From contig JACRJB010000030.1 of assembly GCA_016215605.1 (NCBI GenBank), forward strand, positions 1 through 64,000: a DNA stretch of 64,000 nucleotides, written 5' to 3'. A model generated the notes under the pieces. It was not told the origin of the DNA. It did no database searches and saw only the letters and a list, made by a program, of their open reading frames with translations. The stretch comes from Rhodopseudomonas palustris (GTDB lineage: Bacteria > Pseudomonadota > Alphaproteobacteria > Rhizobiales > Xanthobacteraceae). Made by a program: the position numbers and the translations under genes. Below, piece after piece: positions 1 through 9,911 of this stretch (position 1 is the first letter of the stretch; each line of letters begins with the position of its first letter).

Positions 1-1
1 G

Positions 2-130
2 CCGCCACAGCCCGTTGACGCAGATCGTTCGAAAGAGGTCGGACCATCCATGCTGGCCTCCGATCCAGCCAGCATCTTGAATCACAAACCGCCACTCGAC
101 GGAATCCCCTCCGATTCAATTAAGCGATGA
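2..130 (+). CDS. possible C-terminal end of an unidentified gene (partial)
   Basis: The frame starting at base 2 is open from the window edge to a TGA at 128-130, giving about 42 residues that end in Ile-Lys-Arg. The predicted peptide is polar and proline-rich and matches no family I recognise. The local sequence is less GC-rich than the rest of the window. It could be the tail of an upstream gene or chance, because 42 codons is short for an open frame in high-GC DNA. Confidence 0.25.
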   Translation, partial: PPQPVDADRSKEVGPSMLASDPASILNHKPPLDGIPSDSIKR

Positions 131-196
131 ACCGCTCTAGCTCACTGCATCTGCAGTCTCCAAGCCCACTGCGCGATCCTTACTGGCACTGACTAA

Positions 197-338
197 CCTC
201 TCCCCGCGCGCGGGGAGAGGTCGACCGGCGAAGCCGGGCGGGTGAGGGGGCGTTTCCGCGAGGTCGAGACTCAGTGCCCGTGTCGCCCCTCACCCCAACC
301 CTCTCCCCGCAAGAGCGGGGCGAGGGAGCGCGCCGTGC
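197..338. repeat. palindromic intergenic repeat, family A (copy 1)
   Basis: Two hairpin ends of the type CTCTCCCCGC...GCGGGGAGAG enclose a variable middle and the words GCCGGGCGGGTGAGGG and CCCTCACCCCAACC. The same architecture recurs near 3199, 7293, 9444, 9912, 10051, 12824, 13048 and 36385. The stretch 131-429 holds this repeat and nothing else I recognise; it lies beyond the 3' end of the flavin hydroxylase gene. Confidence 0.85.
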
Positions 339-429
339 TCGGGGCTGACCTTCGATCAGCAGTCACGCTGATACGCGGAAACTTCAAGCTGATGCCCGCG
401 GCAAAACCACGCTGATGCGGTGGCGGTAA

Positions 430-2112
430 CTACGCCGCTTGCGCCAGCTTCGCCTTGCGGCCGAGCAGCTTGTCGGCGAGTCCGTCCGCATCTGCCGGCA
501 CCGCGTCGCCGCGCCAGGCGATGTGCTGGTCGGTGCGGACCAGCAGTAGCGCGTGGTCGTACAGCGCGGCGGCACCGGGGGCGATGTCGACGACGGCGAC
601 CGGCGCGCCGGCGCGGCGCAGCGGGTCGACCAGCGCGTCGACGTCGATCGACGGATCGCGCCGCAGCAGCGTGTAGCCCGGGCCGATCGCGTCGGTGATC
701 GGGCGTCCGTCCGGCAGACGCGAGAATGGCACCCGGCAGCCCGGCACGCTCGACGGCGTGAACTCCGCCATCGAATAGGCCGGCGGCGGTGCGCCGTCAT
801 AGGCGATGATCGGCGAGCGGTCGTAGAAGTAACCGAAGTTCAGCCCGCCGCAGCAATATTGCTGGACGTTGAGATCGTACGCCGCCTGGCCGACCCGCTG
901 ACGCACCGCGTCGCCTTCGGGGCCCGGCGCCTCGACCTCTTCCGGCACGGCGCGGCGCTGGCTCAGCACCTTGCCGGCCATGTCCATGGCGAAATGCGAG
1001 ACCTGTTCGGTGATCGGCAGCCGCTCCGCCTCGTAGGCGTCGAGGATGTCGGGCGACGCCCAGCGCTGCAGCACGGCGCCGAGCAGCCAGGCGAGGTTGG
1101 TGGCGTCGGCGATGCCGGCGTTCATGCCGTAGCCCGCATAGGGCATCCACAGATGCGCCGCATCGCCGCAGATGAAGGCGCGGCCGTCGCGAAATCTGTC
1201 GGCGACCAGCCGGCGGCCGACCCAATCCTCCTTGGTGAGGATCTCGTAGTCGAACTCCGGGCCGACGCCCAGAATGGTGCGGATCGACCAGTCGCGATCG
1301 ACCGAGTCGAAGGTCTCTTCGGCGCGGTTGAGGTGATTGTGGATCAGCCAGGTCTCGCGGCCGTCGATCGCCACCACCGTGCCGCAGCGCCGGGGATTCA
1401 GCGCCAGCGTCATCCACGCCGGCTCGCCGAGCATCGCCAGCAATTGCGGCGCGCGGATGTAGGTCGACTGCACGCTCTGGATCACCGGCGTGCCGGAGAG
1501 CTGCGCGCCGATCGCCTTGCGCACGCTCGAGCGCGCGCCGTCGCAGCCGACCAGATAGTCCGCCGCGATCGTCAGGCTCGCGTCGCTGTCGAGGTCGCGC
1601 AGCGTCGCCGTGATGCCGTGACCGTCCTGGGTGAAGCCTTCGAATGCGGTGCGATTGAGGATGGTGACGCCGTCGGTCGCGGCGGCGTGCGCGAACAGCA
1701 CCGGCTCGAGATAGATCTGGTTGATGCGGTGCGGCGGTTCCGCGGTCGGCCAATGCGTATCGGGGCCGTCGGTCGCGGTGTAGCGGTCGCGCCGCGCCGG
1801 GATCTTGATCCGCGACATCTCGATGCCGGTCGCGGTGGTGCGATAGGCGCAGTCGTTGGGGAAGTCGGCCGGCAGGCCGGTGTCGCGCAGTTGCTGCGCG
1901 AGTCCGAGCCGCCGGAACACTTCCATCGAGCGCGCCGAGACGTGGTTGCACTTGACGTTGGGCGGCTCGCCGGCGCTGCGGGTTTCCACCACGGTGATGT
2001 CGAGCCCGCGCTGCGCGAGATCGATCGCGAGCGTCAACCCGACCGGGCCGGCGCCGACGATGAGAACGCTTGACTTGGAAGGGGCGGTCGACTTGGAGTG
2101 AGCCTGCATCAT
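430..2112 (-). CDS. FAD-dependent aromatic monooxygenase (PheA/TfdB/MhpA-type hydroxylase)
   Basis: A 560-residue cytosolic single-component flavin hydroxylase that would use NAD(P)H and O2 to hydroxylate an aromatic or related substrate. The N-terminal Rossmann fold has GAGPVG at residues 20-25. The DG motif (VGCDGARSSVR) lies near 187-196 and the GD motif (GDAAHLWMP) near 315-323, in the order expected for class A flavoprotein hydroxylases. The C-terminal third resembles the thioredoxin-like domain of phenol hydroxylase relatives. Two ATGs in tandem (2112 and 2109) are possible starts. It is transcribed away from a Bug-type solute receptor gene with only 45 bases between them, which suggests a shared regulatory region and a shared substrate. 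The substrate cannot be read from sequence. Confidence 0.9.
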   Translation of the reverse strand: MMQAHSKSTAPSKSSVLIVGAGPVGLTLAIDLAQRGLDITVVETRSAGEPPNVKCNHVSARSMEVFRRLGLAQQLRDTGLPADFPNDCAYRTTATGIEMSRIKIPARRDRYTATDGPDTHWPTAEPPHRINQIYLEPVLFAHAAATDGVTILNRTAFEGFTQDGHGITATLRDLDSDASLTIAADYLVGCDGARSSVRKAIGAQLSGTPVIQSVQSTYIRAPQLLAMLGEPAWMTLALNPRRCGTVVAIDGRETWLIHNHLNRAEETFDSVDRDWSIRTILGVGPEFDYEILTKEDWVGRRLVADRFRDGRAFICGDAAHLWMPYAGYGMNAGIADATNLAWLLGAVLQRWASPDILDAYEAERLPITEQVSHFAMDMAGKVLSQRRAVPEEVEAPGPEGDAVRQRVGQAAYDLNVQQYCCGGLNFGYFYDRSPIIAYDGAPPPAYSMAEFTPSSVPGCRVPFSRLPDGRPITDAIGPGYTLLRRDPSIDVDALVDPLRRAGAPVAVVDIAPGAAALYDHALLLVRTDQHIAWRGDAVPADADGLADKLLGRKAKLAQAA

Positions 2113-2157
2113 CGCTGTCCATACTAATCAGAACAAAATCGTCAGGGAGGACCATAG

Positions 2158-3174
2158 ATGCTTCGATTGCTCATGCAAGATGGGCCGCGCGCTCGCGCGC
2201 TGCGCTGGAACTTGCTGCCGCTGATCAGTGTGTTGGCGCTGCTGATTGTTGCACTGCCCGCGTCGGCGCAAAGTTATCCGGACCGGCCGATCAAGATCAT
2301 CGTGACATTTCCGCCCGGCGGAAGCGCCGACATCGTGATCCGCGCGTTGCAGCCGGCGATCGCCGCCGAACTCGGTCAAACCTTGGTGATCGAGAACCGT
2401 GCCGGCGCCGGCGGCAATATCGGCATCGGCGCCGTGGTGCAGTCGCCGCCCGACGGCTACACGCTCGGTGTCGCGGCGGCCGGCGTGCTCACCGTCAATC
2501 CGCATCTCAATCCGTCGGCGATGAATTTCGATCCGCTCAAGGACCTCGCGCCGGTGACGCTGCTGGCGCAGATCCCGTTCGTGCTGGTGTCGTCGCCGCA
2601 GGCCACGCTGCCGTCGCTGAAGGATGTGATCGCGGCGGCGAAGGCGAAGCCCGGCACGCTGTCGGTCGGCCATGGCGGCAACGGCACCGCGATGCATCTG
2701 ACTGCGGCGCTACTCGAGCAGAAGGCCGGTATCGACCTGCAACTGGTGTCCTATCGCGGCACGGCGCCGGCGACGACCGACGTGCTCGCCGGCCATGTGC
2801 CGCTGGCGGTGCTGGATATCCCGGCCTCGCGGCAGCTGATCCTCGACGGCAAGCTGACCGCGCTCGGCGTCTCGGCCGCCAAACGGGTCGGCTTCCTGCC
2901 CGATGTGCCGTCGCTCGCCGAACTCGGCGTCACCGATTTCGAATCCGTCGGCTGGTTCGGTCTGGTGGCGCCGGCCGCGACGCCGCCGGAGATCGTCGCC
3001 CGCCTCAACGCGGCGTTCGTCAAGGCGCTGCGCGATCCGTCCGCGGTCGAGAAGATCCGCACGCTCGGCGCCGAGCCGTCGCCGACCAGCTCGGCCGACT
3101 TCGCCGCTTTCATCCGCAGCGAAAACAGCAAATGGGCCGCCGTGATCGCGGCCGCCGGCATCAAGGGAGATTAG
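2158..3174 (+). CDS. tripartite tricarboxylate transporter substrate-binding protein (Bug/TctC family)
   Basis: A 338-residue periplasmic solute receptor. A positively charged, hydrophobic signal peptide ends at Ala-Ser-Ala (35-37), followed by the family-typical start YPDRPIKIIVTFPPGGSAD. The motif ENRAGAGGNIG and the region around GHGGNGTAMHL are standard for Bug proteins, as is the total length. A clear ribosome-binding site, AGGGAGGA, sits 6-7 bases before the ATG. No TctA/TctB membrane components lie nearby, which is usual for the hugely expanded Bug families of Bradyrhizobium and Rhodopseudomonas. Divergent to an aromatic hydroxylase, so it may bind the same organic acid. Confidence 0.92.
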   Translation: MLRLLMQDGPRARALRWNLLPLISVLALLIVALPASAQSYPDRPIKIIVTFPPGGSADIVIRALQPAIAAELGQTLVIENRAGAGGNIGIGAVVQSPPDGYTLGVAAAGVLTVNPHLNPSAMNFDPLKDLAPVTLLAQIPFVLVSSPQATLPSLKDVIAAAKAKPGTLSVGHGGNGTAMHLTAALLEQKAGIDLQLVSYRGTAPATTDVLAGHVPLAVLDIPASRQLILDGKLTALGVSAAKRVGFLPDVPSLAELGVTDFESVGWFGLVAPAATPPEIVARLNAAFVKALRDPSAVEKIRTLGAEPSPTSSADFAAFIRSENSKWAAVIAAAGIKGD

Positions 3175-3198
3175 CGCCGCGACGCAGGCACGAGCTAA

Positions 3199-3350
3199 CC
3201 TCTCCCCGCGCGCGGGGAGAGGTCGCCCGGCGGAGCGCAGCGAAGCCGGGCGGGTGAGGGGGCGCTTCGACGGGGCCGAGCCTCTGTGCTCGCGTCGCCC
3301 CTCACCCCAACCCTCTCCCCGCAAGAGCGGGGCGAGGGAGCCTGCCGTGC
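3199..3350. repeat. palindromic intergenic repeat, family A (copy 2)
   Basis: Nearly the same as the copy at 197-338, with both terminal hairpins and the GCCGGGCGGGTGAGGG and CCCTCACCCCAACC words. It fills most of the 346-base gap 3175-3520. The remainder (3351-3520) is leader for ribB, in which I see no FMN riboswitch. Confidence 0.85.
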
Positions 3351-3520
3351 AACCGGGAGAGGAGGCGCGCCCTCACAGGGATGGAGTGCGACGCTGTGCA
3401 TTCTTGTCCTGTGCTGCGCGTTCCGCTGTGCGGTCCTCGCAACCGGCCCCGCAGCGGCGCGGGTTGCGTCGCCGCGCGGGCTGCGTCATATGGTCGGCTC
3501 TTGTCTCCAGAGAGTAGGCC

Positions 3521-4600
3521 ATGGCGCACCCGATCCAGGACGTTCTGCAAGCCTTCGCTGCCGGCGAAATCGTCGTCGTCACCGACGATGACGATCGCGA
3601 GGGCGAGGGCGATCTCGTCGTCGCCGCCTCGCTGTGCACCGCCGAGAAGATGGCCTTCATCATCCGCCACACCTCCGGCATCGTCTGCGCGCCGATCACC
3701 ACGGACGACGCGCGGCGGCTCAGGCTCGACCCGATGGTCGCGCACAACGACAGCAACCACACCACCGCCTTCACGGTCTCGATCGACTACAAGCCCGACA
3801 ACGGCACCGGCATCTCGGCGGACGAACGCGCCTCGTGCTGCCGCGCGCTCGCCAATCCGAACGCCGGCGCCAACGACTTCGCGCGCCCGGGCCACATCTT
3901 CCCGCTGATCGCGCGCGACGGCGGCGTGCTCTTGCGCTCCGGCCACACCGAGGCCGCGGTCGATCTGTGCAGGCTCGCCGGCCTGCCGCCGGTCGGCGTC
4001 ATCAGCGAGCTGATGAACGACGACGGCACCGTCACCAAGGGCGCGCAGGTCGTTGAATTCGCCCGCAAGCACAACCTCAAGCTCGTCACCATCGCCGACC
4101 TGATCGCGCATCGCCAGGCGCGCGAGAAGCTGATCGAGCGCGTCGCGACTTTCCCGATGGAAAGCCCGATCGGCCCGATGCAGGGCTACGCCTATCGCTC
4201 GCCGTTCGACAGCATCGCCCACCTCGCCTGCGTCTACAACGGCATCGGCGACGGCCGGAACGTGCTGACGCGGTTCCACAAGCCGAACATCGTCAAGGAC
4301 ATCTTCACCGGCCCGCGCCGGATGGAAGCGGTGCTCGATCATTTCAAGAAGAACGGCTCCGGCGTGCTGATCTATCTGCGCGACGGTGCCGCCGGCGTTC
4401 CGGTGGCGCCGATCGACGAGCCGAAATCGGCCGAAGCCGATCGCCACCGGCAGTGGCGCGAGATCGGTGTCGGCGCGCAGATCCTGCGCGACCTCGGCGT
4501 GTCGTCGATCCGGCATCTCACCTCGTCGCAGATGGACTACAAGGGCCTGTCGGGTTTCGGCATCGAGATCGTCGGCAACGAGCACCTTGAAGGCACCTGA
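3521..4600 (+). CDS. ribB: 3,4-dihydroxy-2-butanone 4-phosphate synthase with degenerate GTP cyclohydrolase II-like domain (RibBX type)
   Basis: The first ~205 residues are a complete DHBP synthase, which converts ribulose 5-phosphate to the four-carbon precursor of riboflavin. The acidic motif DDDDREGEGDL is at 22-32, and the downstream block with HTEAAVDL and GVISEL is intact. The second half aligns in layout with GTP cyclohydrolase II, but the zinc-binding cysteine cluster is absent: where CHSECLTGD...CDCG is expected the protein has RFHKPNIVKDIFTG. GTP cyclohydrolase II activity is therefore unlikely. This arrangement has been described in Proteobacteria as RibBX, in which the X domain has no known activity. 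The 359-residue length fits. It stands alone before gcdH. Confidence 0.9.
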   Translation: MAHPIQDVLQAFAAGEIVVVTDDDDREGEGDLVVAASLCTAEKMAFIIRHTSGIVCAPITTDDARRLRLDPMVAHNDSNHTTAFTVSIDYKPDNGTGISADERASCCRALANPNAGANDFARPGHIFPLIARDGGVLLRSGHTEAAVDLCRLAGLPPVGVISELMNDDGTVTKGAQVVEFARKHNLKLVTIADLIAHRQAREKLIERVATFPMESPIGPMQGYAYRSPFDSIAHLACVYNGIGDGRNVLTRFHKPNIVKDIFTGPRRMEAVLDHFKKNGSGVLIYLRDGAAGVPVAPIDEPKSAEADRHRQWREIGVGAQILRDLGVSSIRHLTSSQMDYKGLSGFGIEIVGNEHLEGT

Positions 4601-4657
4601 CCAACGTTTTAGCTTCAGCTCGTCGCAGCACGCGGCAGCGTCGTGAAAGGATGATCG

Positions 4658-5872
<1,215 letters not shown>

Positions 5873-5875
5873 GCT

Positions 5876-6018
5876 CTGTGTCCCGGACGCGATGCAGCGC
5901 GCTAGCGCTGCTTCGCAGAGCCGGGACCGCAACAAAGTATCCCGTCGCGAAGGTCCCTGTTCTGCGGCGCATCACTTCGCTTCGCTCGTGCTGCACCGCG
6001 CCCGGGACACGCGGTCGG
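5876..6018. repeat. inverted-repeat intergenic element (GTCCCGGAC type)
   Basis: Begins TGTCCCGGACGCGATGCAGC and ends in the approximate inverted complement GCACCGCGCCCGGGACAC, with an internal hairpin around GCGCTAGCGC. It directly follows the gcdH stop. Only one copy was noticed in this window, so family membership is inferred from form. Confidence 0.6.
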
Positions 6019-6044
6019 ATGGGCGACAACTAACAACAAGTAGT

Positions 6045-6127
6045 CGTAGGATGGGTTGAGCGCAGCGAAACCCATCGCGCCGGCGGAGTTGCGATTGTTG
6101 GGTTTCGCTGCGCTCAACCCAACCTAC
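6045..6127. repeat. palindromic repeat, family C (copy 1)
   Basis: GTAGGATGGGTTGAGCGCAG with CGAAACCCATC, a short spacer, then the inverted complement ending AACCCAACCTAC. The same design is seen at 7183-7266 and, diverged, at 15338-15438. It lies just upstream of the metallo-hydrolase gene. Confidence 0.85.
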
Positions 6128-6147
6128 GATAACAACACGGGGAGCCC

Positions 6148-7086
6148 ATGAGCGACGCCAAGGACAGCGACACCTCCGACGACGTTCCGTTCAACCGCGA
6201 CTTCCCGCTGAAGCCGGGCGTGGTCGAGGAGATCCGGCCCGGGCTGCGCCGGGTGTTGTGCAACAACCCGTCGCCGTTCACTTTCACCGGCACCGTCAGC
6301 TACATCATCGGCACCGGCAAGGTCGCGATCGTCGATCCCGGGCCGGACAACGAGGCGCACGCGCAGGCGCTGATCGACGCGGTGAAGGGCGAGACCGTCA
6401 CCCACATCCTGGTCACCCACACGCATAAAGACCATTCGCCCGGCACGCCGCGGCTCAAGGCCGCGACTGGCGCCACTGTCTATGCCGAAGGCCCGCACCG
6501 CGCCTCGCGGCCGTATTTCGAGAGCGAGACGGTGTCGACCGAATCCGGCGCCGACCGCAATTTCAGACCCGACGTGACGATCCGCGACGGAGATTTGATC
6601 GAGGGCGACGGCTGGGCGGTCGAGGCGGTGGCGACGCCGGGCCACACCGCCAACCACATGGCGTTCGCCTGGAAGCAGCGCGACGCGATTTTCGTCGGCG
6701 ACCACATCATGGGCTGGTCGACCTCGATCGTGGCGCCGCCGGACGGCTCGATGGTCGACTACATGGAGTCGCTCGACCGCCTGATGGCGCGCCCCGAGCA
6801 GCTGTATCTGTCCGGCCACGGCGCCGAGATCCTCGAAGGCCCGCGCTATTCGCGCTTCCTCAAGCGCCACCGCCAGGCCCGCGAAGCCTCGATCCTGCAC
6901 CGGCTCGCCAAGGGCGAGACCGACATCCCCACCATGGTCCGCGCCATCTACATCGGCATCGACCCCCGCCTGATCAACGCCGCCGGCTACTCGGTGCTGG
7001 CGCATCTCGAAGACCTGGTGATCCGCGGCATCGTCACTACGGATGGCGATCCGCTGATCGGGGGCAGGTACCGGCTGGCGAAGTAA
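6148..7086 (+). CDS. metallo-beta-lactamase-fold hydrolase (glyoxalase II/LACTB2-like)
   Basis: A 312-residue soluble hydrolase with two bound metals. The signature HxHxDH is H91-T-H93-K-D95-H96, followed by the third metal motif GHTANHM and the fourth metal histidine in SGHGAEI. The C-terminal ~60 residues form the winged-helix-like tail typical of the LACTB2 branch (LxxLxxGxxxIPTMV). GGGGAGCCC precedes the ATG. LACTB2-like proteins hydrolyse thioesters or RNA, so the substrate here is unknown. No obvious operon partners. Confidence 0.88.
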   Translation: MSDAKDSDTSDDVPFNRDFPLKPGVVEEIRPGLRRVLCNNPSPFTFTGTVSYIIGTGKVAIVDPGPDNEAHAQALIDAVKGETVTHILVTHTHKDHSPGTPRLKAATGATVYAEGPHRASRPYFESETVSTESGADRNFRPDVTIRDGDLIEGDGWAVEAVATPGHTANHMAFAWKQRDAIFVGDHIMGWSTSIVAPPDGSMVDYMESLDRLMARPEQLYLSGHGAEILEGPRYSRFLKRHRQAREASILHRLAKGETDIPTMVRAIYIGIDPRLINAAGYSVLAHLEDLVIRGIVTTDGDPLIGGRYRLAK

Positions 7087-7131
7087 TTGGGCGTTGCCCT
7101 AGGTTTGCCCTTGCTTGTCGACGCACCCACC

Positions 7132-7170
7132 CGTCATCGCCGGACTTGATCCGGCGATCCATCTTCTTCG
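7132..7170. repeat. half of a palindromic element (CGTCAT...CCGGCGATCCATC)
   Basis: CGTCATCGCCGGACTTGATC and the following CCGGCGATCCATCTTCTTCG match the outer part of the element that closes the long repeats at 17072-17781 and 59580-60263. The other arm is missing, so this looks like a truncated copy. Confidence 0.55.
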
Positions 7171-7182
7171 AAAAAGTAAATT

Positions 7183-7266
7183 CGTAGGATGGGTTGAGCG
7201 CAGCGAAACCCATCTGGTGTCTTGCGCGGGGCGATGGGTTTCGCCGAAGGCTCAACCCATCCTACG
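7183..7266. repeat. palindromic repeat, family C (copy 2)
   Basis: Same arms as 6045-6127: GTAGGATGGGTTGAGCGCAG at the left and the complement CAACCCATCCTACGG at the right. Confidence 0.85.
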
Positions 7267-7292
7267 GACTGACCGAGTCCGTGCCCGTGTCT

Positions 7293-7340
7293 CCCTCACC
7301 CCAACCCTCTCCCGCAGGCGGGAGAGGGAGCGCGCTGTGC
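7293..7340. repeat. palindromic repeat, family A (right half only, copy 3)
   Basis: CCCTCACCCCAACCCTCTCC followed by the CGCAGGCGGGAGAGGGAG hairpin and the GCGCGCTGTGC tail. It abuts the 3' end of the DUF1499 gene. Confidence 0.75.
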
Positions 7341-7385
7341 GGGTGGTCGGCTTTGTAGCTGAACTCGACGCGTTGCTGAGCACCA

Positions 7386-8237
7386 CTACTTCTTCTGCCC
7401 CGCCTTACCCTTCGCCGGTTGCTTCGGCGCCGGCTCGGGTTTCGGCGTCGGGGCGTTCTCGGCGGCGGTGGTGATGTCTTCGCTGAGTTTGGCGATCCGC
7501 GCGGCGTTGCTGCCGAGGTCGCTTTCGAAATAGCGCGAGGCGGAGCGCAGATCGATCCGGGCGCCGTCGCCGTCGGGCAGGATGCGGATCGCGACGTCTT
7601 CGGGCAGGCCCATCACCGCGGTGCGCGCCACCGCCTCGATGTGGCCCTCGCGCCGCGGCAGTTGCGGCGGCCGCGCGTCCACCACCCGCCATTTGCGCTT
7701 GTTGATCAGCGCCAGCGTGATGTCGTAGGCGCGCTGCACCGGCAGATCGACCTGCACGGTCTCGAGGCTCGGATAGGCGGCGTGCTGCAGCTCGGCGGAA
7801 TACAGGCCGGCATAGACCGCGGTGTTGGTGCCGTCGCCCTGCCGCAGCCGCGCCAGCGTCTCGAATTTCGGCGGGTCGATCGAGTCGGTGGTGATGTCGT
7901 GAATCGCCGGCAGGGTGCGATAGTGCCAGCCGAGATAGGCCGGGTAGGCGAGGATCAGCGCGTCGATCAGCAGCGCCAGCAGGATCCGCGCCATGCCGCG
8001 CGAGCCGTTCTGCCAGATCGAGGCGAAGCCGGCCAGCGCCAGCAGGATCGACAGCCCGGCCAGCGCCAGCGCGCCGAAGAAGGTCACGATCGCCGGCCGC
8101 ACCTCGAGCAGATCGAACCGCACCAGCAGCGTCGACACCACCGCGGCGATCGCGGCGAACACCGCCAGATAGCGCGCCCAGCTGGCGAGGCGCGAGACGG
8201 GCTCCATCTGATAGGGAGCGGAAAACCTGCGCGCCAT
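7386..8237 (-). CDS. DUF1499 domain membrane protein
   Basis: A 283-residue protein of unknown function. Three or four hydrophobic segments fill the first ~125 residues (about 22-42, 50-72 and 78-105), followed by a soluble DUF1499 domain containing DITTDSIDPPKF and the late DVAIRI and SASRYFESDLGSNAARI blocks that define the family. The last ~25 residues are Lys/Pro/Ala-rich and low complexity. The membrane-anchored layout with a C-terminal DUF1499 domain is common in Nitrobacteraceae. No role is established. Confidence 0.85.
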   Translation of the reverse strand: MARRFSAPYQMEPVSRLASWARYLAVFAAIAAVVSTLLVRFDLLEVRPAIVTFFGALALAGLSILLALAGFASIWQNGSRGMARILLALLIDALILAYPAYLGWHYRTLPAIHDITTDSIDPPKFETLARLRQGDGTNTAVYAGLYSAELQHAAYPSLETVQVDLPVQRAYDITLALINKRKWRVVDARPPQLPRREGHIEAVARTAVMGLPEDVAIRILPDGDGARIDLRSASRYFESDLGSNAARIAKLSEDITTAAENAPTPKPEPAPKQPAKGKAGQKK

Positions 8238-8494
8238 CGGGTCCGTTCTGCCGGGTCAAAGCGTGTTCGCGCGCAGCGGAAATCACCTCGCGTGAACAAG
8301 CCGTTGAGACCATGGCGGGCGTGGAATTTCAAGACCCGAATGCTGCAGCGGCCGGCCCAATCCGGGCGGTGGCGCGGTGATTGTCGCGGATGCCGCAATA
8401 GTGTCTTGCCGCCGGTCCGTCTTCTGCCGGCGCGCCGTCACGCCAGATCAGCGGTGTCGCCACTCCGGCTCCATCTCCCAGCGAGGACACATCG

Positions 8495-9379
8495 ATGACC
8501 ATTCACACCGCGCGCGCCGCATCCACCGCCATCCGCACCGTCACCGTGGAGGGCGTCGAGCTGTTCTACCGCGAGGCCGGCGACAGAGCTCTGCCGACGC
8601 TGCTGCTGCTGCACGGCTTTCCGACCTCCTCGCACATGTTTCGCGATCTGATCCCGCGTCTGTCCGACCGCTACCACATCGTCGCACCGGACCTGCCCGG
8701 CTTCGGCTTCTCGGAGGCGCCGGATCGCAGCCGCTTCGCCTACACCTTCGACAATCTGGCCCGCATCGTCGGGGCGTTCACCGAGGCGCTCGGGTTGCAG
8801 CGCTACGCGCTCTACATCTTCGACTACGGCGCCCCGGTCGGCCTCCGGCTGGCGCTGGCGCATCCGGAGCGGGTCACCGCGATCATCTCGCAGAACGGCA
8901 ACGCCTACGAAGACGGGCTGAGCGACGGCTGGAGTCCGATCCAGCGCTATTGGCGCGAGCCGAGCGACGCCAACCGTGACGCACTGCGCGCGTTCAACAC
9001 GCCGGAGGCGATCAGGCAGCTGCAATATCTCCACGGCACCCCGGCCGATCGGCCGGTCGCACCGGAAACCTGGACGCTCGATTCCGCCTTGCTGGCGCGC
9101 CCCGGCAACATCGACATTCAGCTCGACCTGCTGCTCGACTATGCCAGCAACGTCGCGCTGTATCCGGCATTCCAGAGCTACTTCGCCACCCACAAGCCGC
9201 CGCTGCTCGCGGTGTGGGGCCGGAACGATCCGTTCTTCCTGCCGGCCGGCGCCGAAGCCTATCGCCGCCACATCCCCGATGCCGAGGTGCAATTGCTCGA
9301 CACCGGCCACTTCGCCCTGGAAACCCACGCCCCCGAAATCGCGACGGCGATCCGGGATTTCCTGGCACGCAAGCTGTGA
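8495..9379 (+). CDS. alpha/beta hydrolase (haloalkane dehalogenase/epoxide hydrolase-like)
   Basis: A 294-residue alpha/beta-fold hydrolase. The oxyanion-hole motif HGFPTSS is near residue 40, the nucleophile is Asp110 in IFDYGAPVG (not serine), the late acid lies in GRNDPFF and the base is His272 in TGHFALE. An aspartate nucleophile places it with haloalkane dehalogenases and epoxide hydrolases rather than esterases. GCGAGGACACATCG precedes the ATG. The substrate is unknown. Confidence 0.88.
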   Translation: MTIHTARAASTAIRTVTVEGVELFYREAGDRALPTLLLLHGFPTSSHMFRDLIPRLSDRYHIVAPDLPGFGFSEAPDRSRFAYTFDNLARIVGAFTEALGLQRYALYIFDYGAPVGLRLALAHPERVTAIISQNGNAYEDGLSDGWSPIQRYWREPSDANRDALRAFNTPEAIRQLQYLHGTPADRPVAPETWTLDSALLARPGNIDIQLDLLLDYASNVALYPAFQSYFATHKPPLLAVWGRNDPFFLPAGAEAYRRHIPDAEVQLLDTGHFALETHAPEIATAIRDFLARKL

Positions 9380-9443
9380 GGGAGGCGACAGGCGGTTAGC
9401 ACCTTCGCGCAGACGAGCGGGGAGGTTAGGAGGCCGACGACGA

Positions 9444-9510
9444 GCACGGCAAGCTCCCTCTCCCCGCCCTTCTGCGGGGAGAGGGTTGGGGTGAGGGGCT
9501 GGGCACGGCC
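9444..9510. repeat. palindromic repeat, family A (partial, inverted, copy 4)
   Basis: GGCAAGCTCCCTCTCCCCGC, the TTCTGCGGGGAGAGGG arm, then TTGGGGTGAGGGGCTGGGCA, the inverted form of the family A right end. It separates the convergent hydrolase and DUF559 genes. Confidence 0.75.
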
Positions 9511-9528
9511 TCGCCGCGCGGCGCACGA

Positions 9529-9906
9529 TCAGGTCGGCGCGCCGAAAGCAGCATCCTCCAGTCGGCGTTGTAGCTCAGCCGCGATCGTCTCGATCACACC
9601 CGCCATATTGCTGAGCACGTCGTTGTTCCAGAACCGCAGCACCCGATAACCCTGCTCGCGCAGAAATCGGTCGCGGATCACATCGCGGTGCGAGTCGGCG
9701 TGCTGACCGCCGTCAGCCTCGATGACGATCATGCGTTCACGGCAGACGAAATCACAGATGTAAGGACCGATCGGATACTGGCGGACGAATTTGCAGCCGC
9801 CGACCTGGCGGTTGCGCAGGCGATTCCACAGAACGGTTTCGGCGTTGGTCTGATCGCCGCGCAGTCGCCGTGCGAATGTGATGGGCTTCCGGTTCGGCCC
9901 GCGCAT
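9529..9906 (-). CDS. DUF559 domain protein (Vsr/PD-(D/E)XK endonuclease-like)
   Basis: A 125-residue protein of the DUF559 family, related by fold to very-short-patch-repair and restriction nucleases. Visible landmarks are ARRLRGDQTNAETVLW, the GGCKFVRQYPIGPYICDFVC strand region, IVIEADGGQH (the probable metal-binding Asp/Glu core) and the closing GYRVLRFWNNDVL. ATG 9906 was chosen because longer versions read through the repeat at 9912-9986. DUF559 proteins are often stand-alone genes near mobile or repetitive DNA. Nuclease activity is inferred from fold. Confidence 0.85.
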   Translation of the reverse strand: MRGPNRKPITFARRLRGDQTNAETVLWNRLRNRQVGGCKFVRQYPIGPYICDFVCRERMIVIEADGGQHADSHRDVIRDRFLREQGYRVLRFWNNDVLSNMAGVIETIAAELQRRLEDAAFGAPT

Positions 9907-9911
9907 TGCCA

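Noticed and set aside
3351-3520. FMN riboswitch upstream of ribB
   Set aside because: The conserved FMN aptamer blocks were not found in the leader.
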